Below, piece after piece: positions 26,332 to 36,559 of a stretch of 64,000 bases of DNA (its first letter is position 1; each line of letters starts with the position of its first letter). A program made the translations under genes and the position numbers. Location of the stretch: assembly GCF_015637705.1 (NCBI RefSeq), contig NZ_JADOBE010000007.1:1-64000 (forward strand), in the 5' to 3' direction. The notes under the pieces were generated by a model. That model saw only the letters and a list, made by a program, of their open reading frames with translations, had not been told where the DNA came from and made no database searches. This DNA comes from Pseudomonas sp. N040 (GTDB lineage Bacteria > Pseudomonadota > Gammaproteobacteria > Pseudomonadales > Pseudomonadaceae).

Positions 26332-27579
26332 ATGGATGCATTGCTGATTCTGGCCGGCTTGCTGCTTTTCCTCACCGCCCTGGTCTGGCTGGTGCTGCGC
26401 GCATTCGATACCAGCCTGCTCTGGGGTTGGGGCAGCCTGATTCCGCCAGTCACCCTGCTGTTTGTCCTGGGCAACTGGAGCAAGGCGCGTACACCGGTGT
26501 TTCTCGCCGGGCTGGCGGCCGGAACCGTGGTGGTCGGGCTGGCGCAGATGGCCGCCAAAGACCCCGAGCGGGTGGCGGAGATCTTCAGCCTGAACTGGTT
26601 GCAACCCGAGCAGCCTGCCGGTGACTTGCGCATCCACCTGAGCGGTGAATTCAACGGCCAGCGTTTCGCGCCGCAACAGGCCGAGCTGATCGATGGCACG
26701 CTGACCTTGCGCGAGGGCCAGGATTTCTATGCCAGCCGCGAACTGATTATCCGCCTGCCGGAGCAGCCGACCGGCGCCGTGAGCCTGGACGTCCTGCCGC
26801 AGGACCTGCCGCCGCTGCCGGTCATCGAGTTGAGCTGGTTGCTGCCCGAGCAGGATCTGCCGGAGGCGCGGCGCATAACCCACGGCTACAGTCTGCATCT
26901 GCAGCTTGAGCCCGTTGCCCCGAACAAGCTGACCGGTGATTTTCATCTGGTCTTGCCGGCGCGCTTCAAGACCTCGCTGCGGGGCAGGCTGGAGCTGTAT
27001 ACCGATCGCCTGCGTTATCGCGAGGGCAAGCTGGATGCCCGGCATGATTCCCGCGAGACACTCTCCAAAGTGATCGAGGATTACCTGCAGCGCCGCTTCC
27101 GTACCAGCCAGGTTGAATTGGCACCGTTGCCGCCGGTGGGCTTTTCCGGCAATTCGCTGGCGCTGAACGTTGCGGTACGCGTGCAGGGGCAGGCGCTGCA
27201 GTTGCCCGTGCAGATGGAAAAGAACCCGGAGCGCGGCTGGATGGTCAGCGATGATCGCTTTCCGCCGTTGAGCGCCCCACTGGCGGACAAGCCGCCGGCG
27301 GCAGGCGAACCATCAGCGGTGCTTGCAGCGCAAGCCGCGGGGGCGCGCGCAAGCGACCGGCGGGTGCAGTTTTCCCTGGAGCGCCTGCTGCGCCAGCCGG
27401 ATGACTACCAGAACCTGATGATACGGGTGCGCAGTGAGCGCGGCAGCACGGCCGAGGGCCGCTTTGCCGGCATCAATCCGGCGGGCAAGCTGGTCATCCG
27501 GCAGAACCTTGGCGCCGGCGAGGTCAGTTTCAATCTGCGCCCCGATGAAGTGGTCCGCATCGAGTTGCTGGAGCCCTGA
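26332..27579 (+). CDS. Membrane-anchored protein of unknown function upstream of htpG
   Basis: This 415-residue protein starts MDALLILAGLLLFLTALVWL. Two N-terminal hydrophobic segments (about 3-22 and 32-50, perhaps a third at 62-76) precede a large soluble domain. Residues 95-275 look beta-rich (LRIHLSGEFNGQRF, FHLVLPARFKTSLRGRLELY). A proline/alanine linker is at about 325-345. The last 65 residues (NLMIRVRSERGSTAEGRFAGINPAGKLVIRQ...LRPDEVVRIELLEP) resemble a small beta-barrel of the Sm/SH3 kind. I do not recognise the family. A similar gene precedes htpG in other pseudomonads as I recall. Confidence 0.75.
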   Translation: MDALLILAGLLLFLTALVWLVLRAFDTSLLWGWGSLIPPVTLLFVLGNWSKARTPVFLAGLAAGTVVVGLAQMAAKDPERVAEIFSLNWLQPEQPAGDLRIHLSGEFNGQRFAPQQAELIDGTLTLREGQDFYASRELIIRLPEQPTGAVSLDVLPQDLPPLPVIELSWLLPEQDLPEARRITHGYSLHLQLEPVAPNKLTGDFHLVLPARFKTSLRGRLELYTDRLRYREGKLDARHDSRETLSKVIEDYLQRRFRTSQVELAPLPPVGFSGNSLALNVAVRVQGQALQLPVQMEKNPERGWMVSDDRFPPLSAPLADKPPAAGEPSAVLAAQAAGARASDRRVQFSLERLLRQPDDYQNLMIRVRSERGSTAEGRFAGINPAGKLVIRQNLGAGEVSFNLRPDEVVRIELLEP

Positions 27580-27603
27580 TCCGGGCGTTTGCCGGGCACG
27601 CTA

Positions 27604-27631
27604 CTTGAAATTCCCCGCCCAGCCCCCATCT
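27604..27631 (+). promoter_or_regulatory. Heat-shock (sigma-32) promoter of htpG
   Basis: CTTGAAA (27604-27610), a 13-nt spacer and CCCCATCT (27624-27631) match the sigma-32 consensus CTTGAAA-N11-16-CCCCATNT in full. It lies about 54 nt upstream of htpG. Confidence 0.88.
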
Positions 27632-27684
27632 GCTTGTCATCCGCCGCGCTTGCGGCTTTGTCCTGCATGTGGAGTTAGATGACC

Positions 27685-29589
27685 ATGAGTGTGGAAACTC
27701 AAAAAGAAACCCTGGGCTTCCAGACCGAGGTGAAGCAGCTGCTGCACCTCATGATTCATTCGCTGTATTCGAACAAGGAAATCTTCCTGCGCGAGCTGAT
27801 TTCCAACGCTTCGGATGCGGCCGACAAGCTGCGTTTCGAGGCTCTGGCCAAGCCGGAGCTGCTGGAAGGTGGCGATCCGCTGAAGATTCGCCTGTCCTTC
27901 GACAAGGAGGCGGCAACCGTCACCCTGGAAGACAATGGCATCGGTATGAACCGCGCCGAGGTGATTGCGCATCTGGGCACTATCGCCAAGTCCGGAACCG
28001 CCGACTTCATGAAGAATCTGACCGGTGACCAGAAGAAGGATTCGAGCCTGATCGGCCAGTTCGGCGTGGGCTTCTATTCGGCCTTCATCGTGGCCGACAA
28101 GGTCGACGTGTTCAGCCGCCGCGCGGGGGATCCTGCCAGCGCCGGGGTGCACTGGTCGAGCAAGGGCGAGGGCGACTTCGAGGTTGCCACCCTCGAGAAA
28201 GCCGAGCGCGGGACGCGCATCGTCATGCACCTCAAAGCTGCCGAACATGAGTTTGCCGATGGCTGGCGCCTGCGCAACATCGTCAAGAAGTATTCCGACC
28301 ATATCGCCCTGCCGATCGAGTTGCCGAAGGAAGTCCACGGCGAAGAGCAGGACAAGCCGGCCGAAGTCGAGTGGGAAACCGTCAATCGCGCCAGTGCCCT
28401 GTGGACGCGCCCGCGCAGCGAGATCAAGGACGAGGAATACCAGGAGTTCTACAAGCACGTCGCCCATGATTTCGAGAATCCGCTGAGCTGGAGCCACAAC
28501 AAGGTCGAAGGCAAGCTGGAATACACCTCGCTGCTCTATGTGCCGGGGCGCGCGCCGTTCGACCTGTACCAGCGCGAGGCACCCAAGGGTCTCAAGCTCT
28601 ATGTGCAGCGCGTGTTCATCATGGACCAGGCCGACGAGTTCCTGCCGTTGTACCTGCGCTTCATCAAGGGCGTGATCGACTCCAACGACCTGTCGCTGAA
28701 CGTTTCCCGCGAGATCCTGCAAAAGGATCCGGTCATCGATTCGATGAAGTCGGCATTGACCAAGCGCGTGCTGGACATGCTGGAGAAACTGGCGAAGAAC
28801 GAACCCGAGCAGTACCAGGCGTTCTGGAAGGCGTTTGGCCAGGTACTCAAGGAAGGTCCGGCGGAAGATTTCGCCAACAAGGAAAAGATTGCCGGGCTGC
28901 TGCGCTTTGCCGCGACTTCCGATGATTCCGGCGAGCAGTCGGTGTCCCTGGCTGACTACCTTGGCCGCCTGCAGGAAGGCCAGGACAAGATCTATTTCCT
29001 TTCCGGCGAGTCCTATGCCCAGGTCAGGAACAGCCCGCACCTGGAAGTGTTCCGCAAGAAGGGTATCGAAGTGCTGTTGCTCACCGATCGCATCGATGAG
29101 TGGCTGATGAGTTATCTCACCGAGTTCGACGGCAAGCAGTTCGTCGATGTGGCGCGTGGCGATCTGGACCTGGGCAAGCTGGACTCGGAAGAGGACAAGA
29201 AAGCCCAGGAAGAAGTGGCCAAGTCCAAGCAGGGGCTGATCGAGCGCCTGAAAGGGGCACTCGGCAGCCAGGTGGCGGAAGTCCGGGTATCACACCGGCT
29301 GACCGATTCGCCAGCGATCCTGGCCATTGGCGAACAGGATCTGGGCCTGCAGATGCGCCAGATCCTCGAAGCCAGCGGGCAGAAGGTGCCCGAGTCCAAG
29401 CCGATCTTCGAGTTCAACCCGGCACATCCGCTGATCGAAAGACTGGATGCCGAGCCTGACGAAGAGCGTTTCGCGGATCTGTCGCACATTCTGTTCGATC
29501 AGGCGGCGCTGGCCGCTGGCGATAGCCTGAAAGATCCGGCGAGCTATGTGCGCCGGCTCAACAAGCTGCTGGTCGAGCTGTCTGCCTGA
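27685..29589 (+). CDS. htpG: Molecular chaperone HtpG (Hsp90)
   Basis: This 634-residue ATP-dependent chaperone has the N-terminal GHKL ATPase motifs [37 protein letters not shown] and [16 protein letters not shown] middle domain includes [45 protein letters not shown] sequence (partly quoted: [12 protein letters not shown]), and a C-terminal dimerisation domain follows. I use the second ATG (27685, [16 protein letters not shown]), which gives the length usual in Pseudomonas and puts GGAG 10 nt upstream. A full-consensus heat-shock promoter precedes it and a GC-rich terminator follows. Confidence 0.97.
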   Translation: MSVETQKETLGFQTEVKQLLHLMIHSLYSNKEIFLRELISNASDAADKLRFEALAKPELLEGGDPLKIRLSFDKEAATVTLEDNGIGMNRAEVIAHLGTIAKSGTADFMKNLTGDQKKDSSLIGQFGVGFYSAFIVADKVDVFSRRAGDPASAGVHWSSKGEGDFEVATLEKAERGTRIVMHLKAAEHEFADGWRLRNIVKKYSDHIALPIELPKEVHGEEQDKPAEVEWETVNRASALWTRPRSEIKDEEYQEFYKHVAHDFENPLSWSHNKVEGKLEYTSLLYVPGRAPFDLYQREAPKGLKLYVQRVFIMDQADEFLPLYLRFIKGVIDSNDLSLNVSREILQKDPVIDSMKSALTKRVLDMLEKLAKNEPEQYQAFWKAFGQVLKEGPAEDFANKEKIAGLLRFAATSDDSGEQSVSLADYLGRLQEGQDKIYFLSGESYAQVRNSPHLEVFRKKGIEVLLLTDRIDEWLMSYLTEFDGKQFVDVARGDLDLGKLDSEEDKKAQEEVAKSKQGLIERLKGALGSQVAEVRVSHRLTDSPAILAIGEQDLGLQMRQILEASGQKVPESKPIFEFNPAHPLIERLDAEPDEERFADLSHILFDQAALAAGDSLKDPASYVRRLNKLLVELSA

Positions 29590-29608
29590 CCTGCAAGCGT
29601 TCCAGACA

Positions 29609-29637
29609 AGGGCCCGCTTGCGGGCCCTGGTCATTTT
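29609..29637 (+). terminator. Terminator after htpG
   Basis: AGGGCCCGC-TT-GCGGGCCCT (29609-29628) forms a GC-rich hairpin followed by TCATTTT. It begins 19 nt after the htpG stop. Confidence 0.8.
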
Positions 29638-29813
29638 GGCACCCAGCCGGCCGGTTGCACCTGTTGCTCCAATCCAGGCGGCTGGTTTCAGCGTTTATAA
29701 GGTAGCCGGAAGCCGGGCAGTACTGTGTAAAGCGCATTGCTGGCGTGCTTGCTGATCCTGCGCGACGCTTTGTGCCCTTATAATGCCAGCCCCCTTATCA
29801 ATTGCTGCCCATC

Positions 29814-30413
29814 ATGTTGCCACCTGAAATCGAGACCTTTCTGCTTTGCCCGACGCCACAGGGCTGGATAGAGCAGGCACTGCAGCAGCAGGAAATCTTG
29901 CTGATCGATCATGCCAATTGCGAGAAGAAGGCCGCTTCGACAGCCCTCAACCTGATGTTTCGCTACATCGAGCGCCCGGACCTGCAGCACAAGCTGTCGC
30001 GCCTGGCCCGCGAAGAGTTGCGCCATTTCGAACAGGTCGCCGCGCTGATGAAGCGCCGCGGCATTGCCTACCGGCCGGTCAGCGCGGCCCTGTACGCCCA
30101 GCGCCTGCGCGCGCATGTGCGCACCAGCGAGCCGGGCAAGCTGATTGACACATTGATTGTCGGTGCTTTTATCGAGGCGCGTTCCTGCGAGCGGTTCTTT
30201 CGTCTTGCGCCTTATCTGGATGATGAGTTGGCGAAGTTCTACCGCTCGCTGCTCAAGTCCGAGTCGCGGCACTACCAGGATTACCTGGCAATGGCGGAGA
30301 AGTTTGCCGGTGTGCCGATTGCCGAGCGCGTGGCGTTTTTTGCCGGGGTGGAGCGCGACGCCATCCTCACGCCGGACAGCGAGTTCCGCTTTCACAGCGG
30401 CGCGGCGGCCTGA
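29814..30413 (+). CDS. miaE: tRNA-(ms2io6A)-hydroxylase MiaE
   Basis: This 199-residue ferritin-like diiron enzyme hydroxylates the isopentenyl group of ms2i6A37 in tRNAs, an oxygen-dependent step. The carboxylate/histidine ligands appear in helices as HANCEKKAAS, REELRHFEQVAALM, GAFIEARSCERF and KSESRHYQDYL. I start at the ATG at 29814 (MLPPEIETFLLCP); the frame also has a TTG four codons earlier, and neither has a strong ribosome site. It converges with lpxH, with only one base between the stops. Confidence 0.93.
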   Translation: MLPPEIETFLLCPTPQGWIEQALQQQEILLIDHANCEKKAASTALNLMFRYIERPDLQHKLSRLAREELRHFEQVAALMKRRGIAYRPVSAALYAQRLRAHVRTSEPGKLIDTLIVGAFIEARSCERFFRLAPYLDDELAKFYRSLLKSESRHYQDYLAMAEKFAGVPIAERVAFFAGVERDAILTPDSEFRFHSGAAA

Positions 30414-30414
30414 T

Positions 30415-31149
30415 TCAGCCGGCCTTGATCGGGAAGGGCGCCAGCGCAAAACCGCTGGCGTCGACCTGCAGGGCCCAGCCTTGCGCATCCCAGTCGCCCA
30501 GCACAATCCTCTGCGCGGGCTTGCCATCCACTTGCAGGTCATGGATCGCCGGTCGGTGCGTGTGGCCGTGGATCAGTTTGCGCACCCCGTATTTGTGCAG
30601 GATGCGCGGAATCTCTTCGGGGCTGACGTCGATGATGTCGGCGGCTTTCAGCGCCGTCTTTTGCAGGCTTTCCTGGCGCAGCTTGCGGGCCAGTGCCTGA
30701 CGCCTGGACAGCGGCATGACATGCCGCAGGATGAACAGCCCCAGCGGGCTGCGAATGCGTGCACGTTTGCGCAGGTACTGGACATCGCGGGTGCACAGGG
30801 TGTCGCCGTGCATCAGCAGCACGCTCTCGCCACCCAGCTGTACCAGGCTCGGGTCGGGCAGCAGGGTGCAGCCGGCCTTGCGGCAGAAGTGCTTGCCGAG
30901 CAGGAAGTCGCGGTTGCCGTGCATCAGGTAGACCTTGGTGCCGCTGTCGGCCAGCTGGCGCAGGGCCTGGGCGATGCCCTCCTGATAGGGGGTCATGCCG
31001 TCGTCGCCGATCCAGACTTCAAAGAAGTCACCGAGGATATACAGCGCTTCGGCGCCCGGGGCGCGCGTCTGCAGGAAGTCGAGAAAGGCCCGGGTGACAT
31101 CCGGGCGTTCCTCTTGCAGGTGCAGGTCTGAAATCAGCAGGACGCTCAT
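30415..31149 (-). CDS. lpxH: UDP-2,3-diacylglucosamine diphosphatase LpxH
   Basis: This 244-residue metallophosphatase of lipid A synthesis hydrolyses UDP-2,3-diacylglucosamine to lipid X and UMP at the inner-membrane face. The calcineurin-type metal ligands are present in order: [39 protein letters not shown] and HGHTHRPA. Length is normal. It is the second gene of a ppiB-lpxH pair, 4 nt after the ppiB stop, as in other pseudomonads. Confidence 0.96.
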   Translation of the reverse strand: MSVLLISDLHLQEERPDVTRAFLDFLQTRAPGAEALYILGDFFEVWIGDDGMTPYQEGIAQALRQLADSGTKVYLMHGNRDFLLGKHFCRKAGCTLLPDPSLVQLGGESVLLMHGDTLCTRDVQYLRKRARIRSPLGLFILRHVMPLSRRQALARKLRQESLQKTALKAADIIDVSPEEIPRILHKYGVRKLIHGHTHRPAIHDLQVDGKPAQRIVLGDWDAQGWALQVDASGFALAPFPIKAG

Positions 31150-31153
31150 CGGC

Positions 31154-31648
31154 TTACTCGATGATCTCGGCCTTTTCGATGATCACGTCGTCATTCGGCA
31201 CGTCCTGATGACCGCCACGCGAGCCGGTGGCCACGCCCTTGATCTTCTCGACCACCTCCAAGCCTTCGGTAACCCGGCCAAACACCGCGTAGCCCCAGCC
31301 TTGCGGGGTGGGCGAGCTGTGGTCGAGGAAATCGTTGTCCTTGACGTTGATGAAGAACTGCGCGGTAGCCGAATGCGGGTCACTGGTACGCGCCATGGCG
31401 ATGGTGCCGGTTTTGTTGGAAAGCGCTTTGCTGGCTTCGTTCTTGATTGGCGTGCCGACCGGCTTCTGCTTCATGCCGGGCTCGAAACCGCCGCCCTGAA
31501 TCATGAAGTTGCTGATCACCCGGTGAAAGATGGTGCCGTCATAGTGGCCGCTTTTCACATACTGCTTGAAGTTGGCGGCCGTCTGGGGCGCCTGTTCGTC
31601 GAAGAGTTCGAGGGTAATCACGCCGAAGTTGGTATGCAGTTTGATCAT
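31154..31648 (-). CDS. ppiB: Peptidyl-prolyl cis-trans isomerase B (cyclophilin)
   Basis: This 164-residue cytosolic cyclophilin has no signal peptide. The active-site stretch [18 protein letters not shown] contains the catalytic arginine, and [24 protein letters not shown] plus [20 protein letters not shown] are the remaining cyclophilin blocks. It catalyses proline isomerisation during folding. It is transcribed with lpxH and diverges from glnS across about 235 nt in which I see no further gene. Confidence 0.95.
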   Translation of the reverse strand: MIKLHTNFGVITLELFDEQAPQTAANFKQYVKSGHYDGTIFHRVISNFMIQGGGFEPGMKQKPVGTPIKNEASKALSNKTGTIAMARTSDPHSATAQFFINVKDNDFLDHSSPTPQGWGYAVFGRVTEGLEVVEKIKGVATGSRGGHQDVPNDDVIIEKAEIIE

Positions 31649-31883
31649 GGATGGATCGCTCGTTGATGGCTGGAAACGCCCGGTTGGTTGGCCGGATCAG
31701 CCTGAAAATCACCAGGAATCCCGGTTTTGCCGGGGCAAAGACGGATCTGCTGGCAGTTCTTTTCGCTGATTAGGCAACCTCGGCAGCATTGCGACTGACA
31801 GGGGTTGGGCGGGTTCGCTATCATAAGCGCTTTGTTTTGGCCGGCCTACCCTGTGCCTGCTGTCATTGATGCTAAAGGTCACC

Positions 31884-33551
31884 ATGAGCACGCCTGAAAC
31901 TCCTGTTGTTACAAACTTCCTTCGTCCGATCGTGCAGTCCGATCTGGATAGCGCCAAGCACACGAAGATCGTTACCCGCTTCCCGCCGGAACCAAACGGC
32001 TACCTGCATATCGGGCATGCCAAGGCTATCTGCCTGAACTTTGGCCTGGCCAAGGAGTTCGGTGGCGAGTGCAACCTGCGCTTCGACGACACCAACCCGG
32101 CCAAGGAAGACCAGGAATACATCGACGCGATCAAGAGCGATGTGCGCTGGCTGGGCTTCGAGTGGGCAGGGCAGGAGCGCTATGCCTCCAATTATTTCGA
32201 GCAGTTGCACGACTGGGCGATCTGCCTGATCAAGGCCGGCAAGGCCTATGTCTGCGACCTGTCGCCGGACGAGGCGCGCGAATACCGCGGCAGCCTGACC
32301 GAGCCGGGTAGGAACAGCCCGTTCCGTGAGCGCAGCGTCGAGGAGAACCTCGACCTGTTCGCGCGCATGAAGGCGGGCGAGTTTGCCGATGGCGCCCGCG
32401 CCCTGCGCGCGAAGATCGACATGGCTGCGCCGAACATGAACCTGCGCGACCCGATCCTCTACCGCATCCGCCATGCCCATCATCATCAGACCGGTGACAA
32501 GTGGTGCATTTACCCCAGCTATGACTTTACCCATGGCCAGTCGGACGCGATCGAGGGCATCACCCATTCGATCTGCACCCTGGAATTCGAAGATCACCGG
32601 CCGCTGTACGAATGGTTTCTCGACAATCTGCCGGTGCCGGCCCGGCCACGCCAGTACGAATTTGCCCGCCTTAACCTCAACTACACGGTGACCAGCAAGC
32701 GCAAGCTCAAGCAACTGGTCGACGAACAGCATGTCCAGGGCTGGGATGACCCGCGCATGTCGACCCTCACCGGCTTCCGCCGTCGGGGCTATACGCCGGG
32801 CTCGATCCGCAACTTCTGCGACATGATCGGGGTGAACCGTGCCGGTGGCGTGGTGGATATAGGCATGCTCGAGTTCTGCATCCGCGAAGACCTGGATGCC
32901 CGCGCACCGCGCGCCATGTGTGTACTGCGCCCGCTCAAGGTAGTCATCAGCAACTACCCGCAGGGCCGGGTGGAAAACCTCGAACTGCCCCGGCACCCCA
33001 AGGAAGACATGGGGCTGCGTGTGCTGCCGTTCAGTCGCGAGATATTCATCGATGCCGGCGACTACGAGGAAAACCCGCCCAAGGGCTACAAGCGTCTTGA
33101 GCCGGGTGGCGAAGTGCGCCTGCGCGGCAGCTACGTGATTCGTGCCGATGAGGCGATCAAGGATGCTGCCGGCAATGTCGTCGAACTGCGTTGCTCCTAC
33201 GACGAGAACACCCTCGGCAAGAACCCCGAAGGGCGCAAGGTCAAGGGCGTGATTCACTGGGTGCCGGCAGCCGGGAGCGTCGAATGCGAAGTGCGCCTGT
33301 ATGACCGCCTGTTCCGCTCGGCCAATCCGGAGAAGGCCGAAGACGCCGGCAGTTTTCTGGATGACATCAATCCGCAGTCACTGGTAGTTCTCAAGGGCTG
33401 CCGTGCAGAGCCGTCGCTGGCCGGGGCGCAGCCGGAAGAGCGGTTCCAGTTCGAGCGCGAAGGCTACTTCTGTGTCGATCTGAAGGACAGCCAGCCAGGG
33501 GCGCCGGTGTTCAATCGCACCGTGACCCTGCGTGACTCCTGGGGGCAGTAA
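31884..33551 (+). CDS. glnS: Glutaminyl-tRNA synthetase
   Basis: This 555-residue class I aminoacyl-tRNA synthetase charges tRNA-Gln with glutamine. The HIGH signature lies in [14 protein letters not shown] near residue 40 and the KMSKS-like loop in [11 protein letters not shown]. The C-terminal anticodon-binding barrels ([32 protein letters not shown]) are complete. The start MSTPETPVV at 31884 has AAAGGT upstream; the alternative at 31866 adds six residues. The stop overlaps the cysS start by one base (TAATG), so the two synthetases are coupled. Confidence 0.97.
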   Translation: MSTPETPVVTNFLRPIVQSDLDSAKHTKIVTRFPPEPNGYLHIGHAKAICLNFGLAKEFGGECNLRFDDTNPAKEDQEYIDAIKSDVRWLGFEWAGQERYASNYFEQLHDWAICLIKAGKAYVCDLSPDEAREYRGSLTEPGRNSPFRERSVEENLDLFARMKAGEFADGARALRAKIDMAAPNMNLRDPILYRIRHAHHHQTGDKWCIYPSYDFTHGQSDAIEGITHSICTLEFEDHRPLYEWFLDNLPVPARPRQYEFARLNLNYTVTSKRKLKQLVDEQHVQGWDDPRMSTLTGFRRRGYTPGSIRNFCDMIGVNRAGGVVDIGMLEFCIREDLDARAPRAMCVLRPLKVVISNYPQGRVENLELPRHPKEDMGLRVLPFSREIFIDAGDYEENPPKGYKRLEPGGEVRLRGSYVIRADEAIKDAAGNVVELRCSYDENTLGKNPEGRKVKGVIHWVPAAGSVECEVRLYDRLFRSANPEKAEDAGSFLDDINPQSLVVLKGCRAEPSLAGAQPEERFQFEREGYFCVDLKDSQPGAPVFNRTVTLRDSWGQ

Positions 33552-34936
33552 TGGCGCTTTCGATCTACAGCACCCTGAGCAAGACCAAGGAGCTATTCAA
33601 GCCGCTGGTGGACAACCAGGTGCGCATGTATGTCTGCGGCATGACGGTGTATGACTTCTGCCATATCGGTCATGCGCGGGTGATGGTGGCGTTCGACGTG
33701 ATTTCTCGCTGGCTGCGCCAGAGCGGCTACGACCTCACCTATGTGCGCAACATCACCGACATCGACGACAAGATCATTCGCCGTGCGCAGGAGAATGGCG
33801 AACCATTCGAGGCGCTCACCGAGCGCATGATTGCAGCCATGCACGAGGACGAGGCGCGCCTCAGCGTGTTGCGCCCGGACATGGAACCGCGGGCCACGGA
33901 GCATGTGGCCGGCATGCACGCGATGATCCAGACGCTGATGGACAAGGGCTATGCCTACGCCCCGGGCAATGGTGACGTGTACTACCGGGTCGGCAAGTTT
34001 GCCGGCTACGGCAAGCTGTCGCGCAAGAAGATCGAAGACTTGCAGGTGGGCGCGCGGATCGAGGTCGACGAAGCCAAGGATGACCCGCTGGATTTCGTGC
34101 TCTGGAAGGGCGTCAAGCCGGGCGAGCCAAGCTGGCAGTCGCCGTGGGGAGCGGGGCGTCCGGGCTGGCATATCGAGTGCTCGGTGATGTCCAATTGCTG
34201 CCTGGGAGAAACCTTCGACATTCATGGTGGCGGCCCGGACCTGGTGTTCCCCCATCACGAGAATGAAATTGCGCAGAGCGAGGCGGCCAACGGCAAGCCC
34301 TATGCCGCGACCTGGATGCATGCCGGCGCGGTGCGGGTAGACGGCGAGAAAATGTCCAAGTCGCTGGGCAATTTCTTCACCATTCGCGAAGTGCTGGAAA
34401 AATACCATCCCGAGGTAGTGCGTTACCTGTTGGTTTCCAGTCATTACCGTAGTCCGATCAATTATGCCGAAGACAGCCTCAAGGAAGCCAAGGGCGCGCT
34501 CGAGCGTTTCTACAATGCCCTGAAGGGCTTGCCGGCAGCGCCTGCGGCCGGTGGCGAGGCCTTTGTCGCGCGTTTCCGCGCGGCGATGGACGATGACTTC
34601 AATACTCCGGAAGCCTGTGCGGTGCTGTTCGAGATGGTTCGCGAAATCAATCGTCTGCGCGATACCGACCTGGCGGCCGCTGCGGCGCTGGCGGCGCAGT
34701 TGCGGGCGCAGGCAGAGGTGCTGGGGGTTCTGCAGTTGTCCGCCGATGCATTTCTCAAGGCCGGTGCCGACAGTCGGGTGGATGCTGCGCAAGTCGAGGC
34801 GTTGATTGCCGAGCGGATTGCCGCGCGTGCGGCGAAGAACTGGGCAGAGTCAGATCGAGTTCGCGATCAGCTGCTGGCCATGGGGGTGGTGCTGGAAGAT
34901 GGCAAGGGTGGTACGACCTGGCGTCTGGCTGAGTGA
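33551..34936 (+). CDS. cysS: Cysteinyl-tRNA synthetase
   Basis: This 461-residue class I synthetase charges tRNA-Cys. Zinc-binding cysteines and histidines occur at [22 protein letters not shown] and [10 protein letters not shown]. The HIGH motif is CHIGHAR and the KMSKS motif is [10 protein letters not shown]. The C-terminal helical domain ends in the usual [23 protein letters not shown]. It overlaps glnS by one base and converges with folD. Confidence 0.97.
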   Translation: MALSIYSTLSKTKELFKPLVDNQVRMYVCGMTVYDFCHIGHARVMVAFDVISRWLRQSGYDLTYVRNITDIDDKIIRRAQENGEPFEALTERMIAAMHEDEARLSVLRPDMEPRATEHVAGMHAMIQTLMDKGYAYAPGNGDVYYRVGKFAGYGKLSRKKIEDLQVGARIEVDEAKDDPLDFVLWKGVKPGEPSWQSPWGAGRPGWHIECSVMSNCCLGETFDIHGGGPDLVFPHHENEIAQSEAANGKPYAATWMHAGAVRVDGEKMSKSLGNFFTIREVLEKYHPEVVRYLLVSSHYRSPINYAEDSLKEAKGALERFYNALKGLPAAPAAGGEAFVARFRAAMDDDFNTPEACAVLFEMVREINRLRDTDLAAAAALAAQLRAQAEVLGVLQLSADAFLKAGADSRVDAAQVEALIAERIAARAAKNWAESDRVRDQLLAMGVVLEDGKGGTTWRLAE

Positions 34937-34946
34937 GTCATCCGTC

Positions 34947-34974
34947 AAAGCGCGGCCTGCTGGGCCAGCGCTTT
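34947..34974. terminator. Terminator between convergent cysS and folD
   Basis: AAAGCGC (34947-34953) and GCGCTTT (34968-34974) flank an internal GGCC/GGCC pairing, giving a hairpin with A and T ends that suits both directions. Confidence 0.65.
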
Positions 34975-34989
34975 CACTGAACAGCAGGG

Positions 34990-35844
34990 TCAGCTGTGCA
35001 GATGCTCTGCGGCGTACAGGGTATTTTCCAGCAGGCAGGCACGGGTCATCGGGCCTACGCCGCCCGGCACCGGGGTAATCCAGCCGGCCCGGGCCTGTGC
35101 GGTCTCGAACACCACATCACCGATCAGCTTGCCATCGTTCTGCCGGTTGATGCCCACGTCGATGACGATGGCACCGGGCTTGATCCATTCGCCTTTTACC
35201 AGGCCGGGTTTGCCGGCGGCGACAATGACAATGTCTGCCTGCCCCACGTGACCGGCGAGATCCCGGGTAAACCGATGGGTAACGGTAACGGTACTGCCGG
35301 CCAGCAGCAGTTCCATCGCCATGGGCCGCCCAACGATGTTCGAGGCGCCGACGATGACGGCGTATTGTCCGTGCAGGTCGATACCGGTGGATTCCAGCAG
35401 GGTCATGATGCCTTTTGGGGTGCACGGACGCAGTAACGGAATGCGCTGGGCCAGACGACCGATATTGAAGGGATGGAAACCGTCAACGTCCTTGTCCGGA
35501 TGGATGCGCTCGAGCAGTCGCGATGTATCCAGGTGCGCGGGGAGTGGGAGCTGAATGAGGATTCCGTCTATGCCGGGGTCTTCATTCAACTGGTCGATCA
35601 GCTGTTCAAGGTCGGCTTGCTCAGTCTGCGCGGGCAGGTCGTAGGCCTTGGACAGGAAGCCCACTTCTTCGCAGTCCTTGCGCTTGTGCGACACGTATAC
35701 CTGCGAGGCGGGATCACTGCCCACCAGAATCACTGCCAGGCCGGGGGTGCGCAGGCCTTGCGAGCGGCGTTCGGCTACACGCTGGGCAATCTGTTGGCGC
35801 AGTTTCGTAGCAATTGCCTTGCCATCGATCAGTTGTGCGGTCAT
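34990..35844 (-). CDS. folD: Methylenetetrahydrofolate dehydrogenase/cyclohydrolase FolD
   Basis: This 284-residue bifunctional enzyme of one-carbon metabolism oxidises 5,10-methylene-THF to methenyl-THF with NADP and hydrolyses it to 10-formyl-THF. The catalytic lysine lies in [16 protein letters not shown]. The signature GILIQLPLP and the Rossmann sequence [14 protein letters not shown] follow, with [11 protein letters not shown] near the end. I use [12 protein letters not shown] (35844), which gives the usual length; the frame remains open upstream to 35919. Confidence 0.96.
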   Translation of the reverse strand: MTAQLIDGKAIATKLRQQIAQRVAERRSQGLRTPGLAVILVGSDPASQVYVSHKRKDCEEVGFLSKAYDLPAQTEQADLEQLIDQLNEDPGIDGILIQLPLPAHLDTSRLLERIHPDKDVDGFHPFNIGRLAQRIPLLRPCTPKGIMTLLESTGIDLHGQYAVIVGASNIVGRPMAMELLLAGSTVTVTHRFTRDLAGHVGQADIVIVAAGKPGLVKGEWIKPGAIVIDVGINRQNDGKLIGDVVFETAQARAGWITPVPGGVGPMTRACLLENTLYAAEHLHS

Positions 35845-35974
35845 GGCGTTCAACAAACCATCATCAGCTATATAAAGAGGTGCGTATTCTGGCATGTTGC
35901 GCCGCTCGGACAAAAGCATTCGCGTGAGTGATTCGTGTAAGCCCTTTATTCGGCTGATTTTTTTATCTTTTCCG

Positions 35975-36004
35975 TTGACTTGGGTGGAATCGCCTCTGTA
36001 AGAT
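35975..36004 (+). promoter_or_regulatory. Sigma-70 promoter of the tRNA cluster
   Basis: TTGACT (35975-35980), an 18-nt spacer and TAAGAT (35999-36004) are followed by a GC-rich TCGCCCGC discriminator, typical of growth-rate and ppGpp-controlled tRNA promoters. The first tRNA begins about 100 nt downstream. Confidence 0.7.
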
Positions 36005-36110
36005 TCGCCCGCTTGTCGAGCACAGCAACAGCTGGGTGCGAAGGCACTGCGAACCGTTGGGTTCCGCTGCAGCCAAGGCTTGGATCTGTATCTATGATGC
36101 GGATTGATAA

Positions 36111-36186
36111 GCGCCCGTAGCTCAGCGGATAGAGCATCCGCCTTCTAAGCGGATGGTCGCAGGTTCGAGTCCTGCCGGGTGCGCCA
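36111..36186 (+). tRNA. tRNA-Arg (TCT)
   Basis: A 76-nt cloverleaf has acceptor arms GCGCCCG / CGGGTGC (one G-T pair), D-arm GCTCAGCGGATAGAGC, anticodon loop CTTCTAA (TCT), T-loop GGTTCGAGTCC and encoded CCA. It reads AGA codons. Confidence 0.97.
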
Positions 36187-36217
36187 TTTGGCGATTCTGG
36201 TAAAAGCAGTAGATATG

Positions 36218-36293
36218 GTGGGCGTAGCTCAGTTGGTAGAGCACAGGATTGTGGCTCCTGGTGTCGAGGGTTCGATCCCCTTCGTCCACCCCA
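36218..36293 (+). tRNA. tRNA-His (GTG)
   Basis: A 76-nt cloverleaf has acceptor GTGGGCG / CGTCCAC, anticodon loop TTGTGGC (GTG), T-loop GGTTCGATCC and encoded CCA. The base before it (G at 36217) can pair with the discriminator C at 36290, supplying the G-1 identity element of tRNA-His. Confidence 0.97.
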
Positions 36294-36305
36294 TATTCCA
36301 GAAAT

Positions 36306-36332
36306 GCCAGACCTTGGGTCTGGCGTTTTTGT
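36306..36332 (+). terminator. Terminator between tRNA-His and tRNA-Leu
   Basis: GCCAGACC-TTG-GGTCTGGC is followed by GTTTTTG, a good rho-independent form. It may make tRNA-Leu expression partly dependent on readthrough. Confidence 0.75.
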
Positions 36333-36346
36333 TTTAAGCGTTACCT

Positions 36347-36431
36347 GCGGACGTGGTGGAATTGGTAGACACACTGGATTTAGGTTCCAGCGCCGCAAGG
36401 CGTGAGAGTTCGAGTCTCTCCGTCCGCACCA
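36347..36431 (+). tRNA. tRNA-Leu (TAG)
   Basis: An 85-nt class II tRNA has acceptor GCGGACG / CGTCCGC, anticodon loop TTTAGGT (TAG), a long variable arm (CGCCGCAAGGCGT), T-loop GTTCGAGTC and encoded CCA. It reads CUA and, by wobble, other CUN codons. Confidence 0.97.
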
Positions 36432-36559
36432 TCTATTTATCCCTTCTGTTCATGCAGCCTTATTCTGCCGAGTGACTTCTGTCATTTGAGCTACTAGAAT
36501 GCATGCCCTTGATTCTGGGGCCGGATCATTCGGCCATGTCTGTGCAACGAGGAATATCC

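Noticed and set aside
36306..36332. The hairpin between tRNAs as a riboswitch or T-box
   Set aside because: It is a simple 8-bp stem with a T-run between tRNA genes, which a terminator explains fully.
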